From Hippophae tibetana (taxonomy: Eukaryota > Streptophyta > Magnoliopsida > Rosales > Elaeagnaceae), in assembly GCA_037013495.1 (NCBI GenBank), contig CM072809.1:13489001-13553000 (forward strand): a stretch of 64,000 nt of DNA. Reading direction: 5' to 3'. The position numbers were made by a program, and so were the translations under genes. A model generated the notes under the pieces. That model was not told the DNA's origin and searched no databases. It saw nothing but the letters and a program-made list of their open reading frames with translations. Shown one piece after another: positions 63,806-64,000 of this stretch (position 1 is its first letter; every line of letters begins with the position of its first letter).

Positions 63806-64000
63806 GGGGTTTTGTCTATAAGAGCCAACTTTTGGACAATAGTTTAAAAATGAGTATAGTTAGAATTTTTTTTAAAAATAGTCAAGATCTTACCTTAAAC
63901 TTGAAAGCAAAATTTTTAATCAATTTTATTTAAAAAAAAAGATATATTAGTTCTATTTTACAAAAAATAATTATTATAAACATAAAAAAATATTAACATC
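63806..64000. mobile_element. Left end of a third copy of the 28-30 kb repeat family (cut by the window edge)
   Basis: It begins with GGGGTTTTGTCTATAA, then follows the same order of words as the copy starting at about 29265 (ACCTTAAA, AAAAGATATATTAG, ATAATTATTATAAACAT, ATTAACATC) up to the end of the window. The rest lies outside. Confidence 0.65.

Overview
The window is nuclear DNA of a dicot plant. It is strongly AT-rich. Genes are split by short GT-AG introns, and the encoded proteins are plant types: plastid L17 and YCF54 with N-terminal transit regions, a mitochondrial calcium uniporter, a CYP714-type P450 and a plant reticulon. Ty1/copia retrotransposons, LINE remnants, inverted-repeat elements and one organelle-DNA insertion fill the rest. 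No species can be named from the sequence alone.

Layout. 461-940 (+): last three exons of a CBSX3-like mitochondrial CBS protein. 3022-5939 (+): eight-exon TLC-domain membrane protein with an 83-bp duplication across its last acceptor. 9404-11239 (+): two-exon mitochondrial calcium uniporter. 12278-16037 (-): FHIT-type HIT hydrolase, copy A. 17555-23969 (-): tandem FHIT copy B, stopped by a nonsense codon and carrying a gag-less copia element (19684-23573) in its first coding intron. 24397-27751 (+): plastid ribosomal protein L17, with a 1.5-kb retroposed insert in its only intron. 28199-30290: two adjacent AT-rich inverted-repeat elements. 32176-33627 (+): YCF54/LCAA. 34600-39075 (-): reticulon-like gene with no detectable central exon and an internally deleted copia (35141-38267) in the gap. 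40200-42400: LINE remnants. 43182-45904 (-): intact five-exon CYP714-like P450. 49013-53845 (+): nearly complete copia element with both LTRs and a target-site duplication. 54-64 kb: gene-free, extremely AT-rich DNA with a diverged 3.1-kb duplication, a long foldback and an organelle-derived block (62.1-62.76 kb) with a mitochondrial rps12 tail and a decayed plastid-type trnL-CAA.

How it fits together. The genes are independent eukaryotic transcription units, not an operon. Two encode plastid proteins (L17 for translation, YCF54 for chlorophyll synthesis) and two encode mitochondrial proteins (CBSX3-like, MCU). FHIT next to YCF54 recalls the Arabidopsis order At5g58240-At5g58250 (from memory). 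The main stories are the birth and decay of a duplicate FHIT gene, splice-site oddities in FHIT and TLC, retroelements lodged in three different host introns, and the organelle insertion. I found no CRISPR array, defence system or clearly new gene system.
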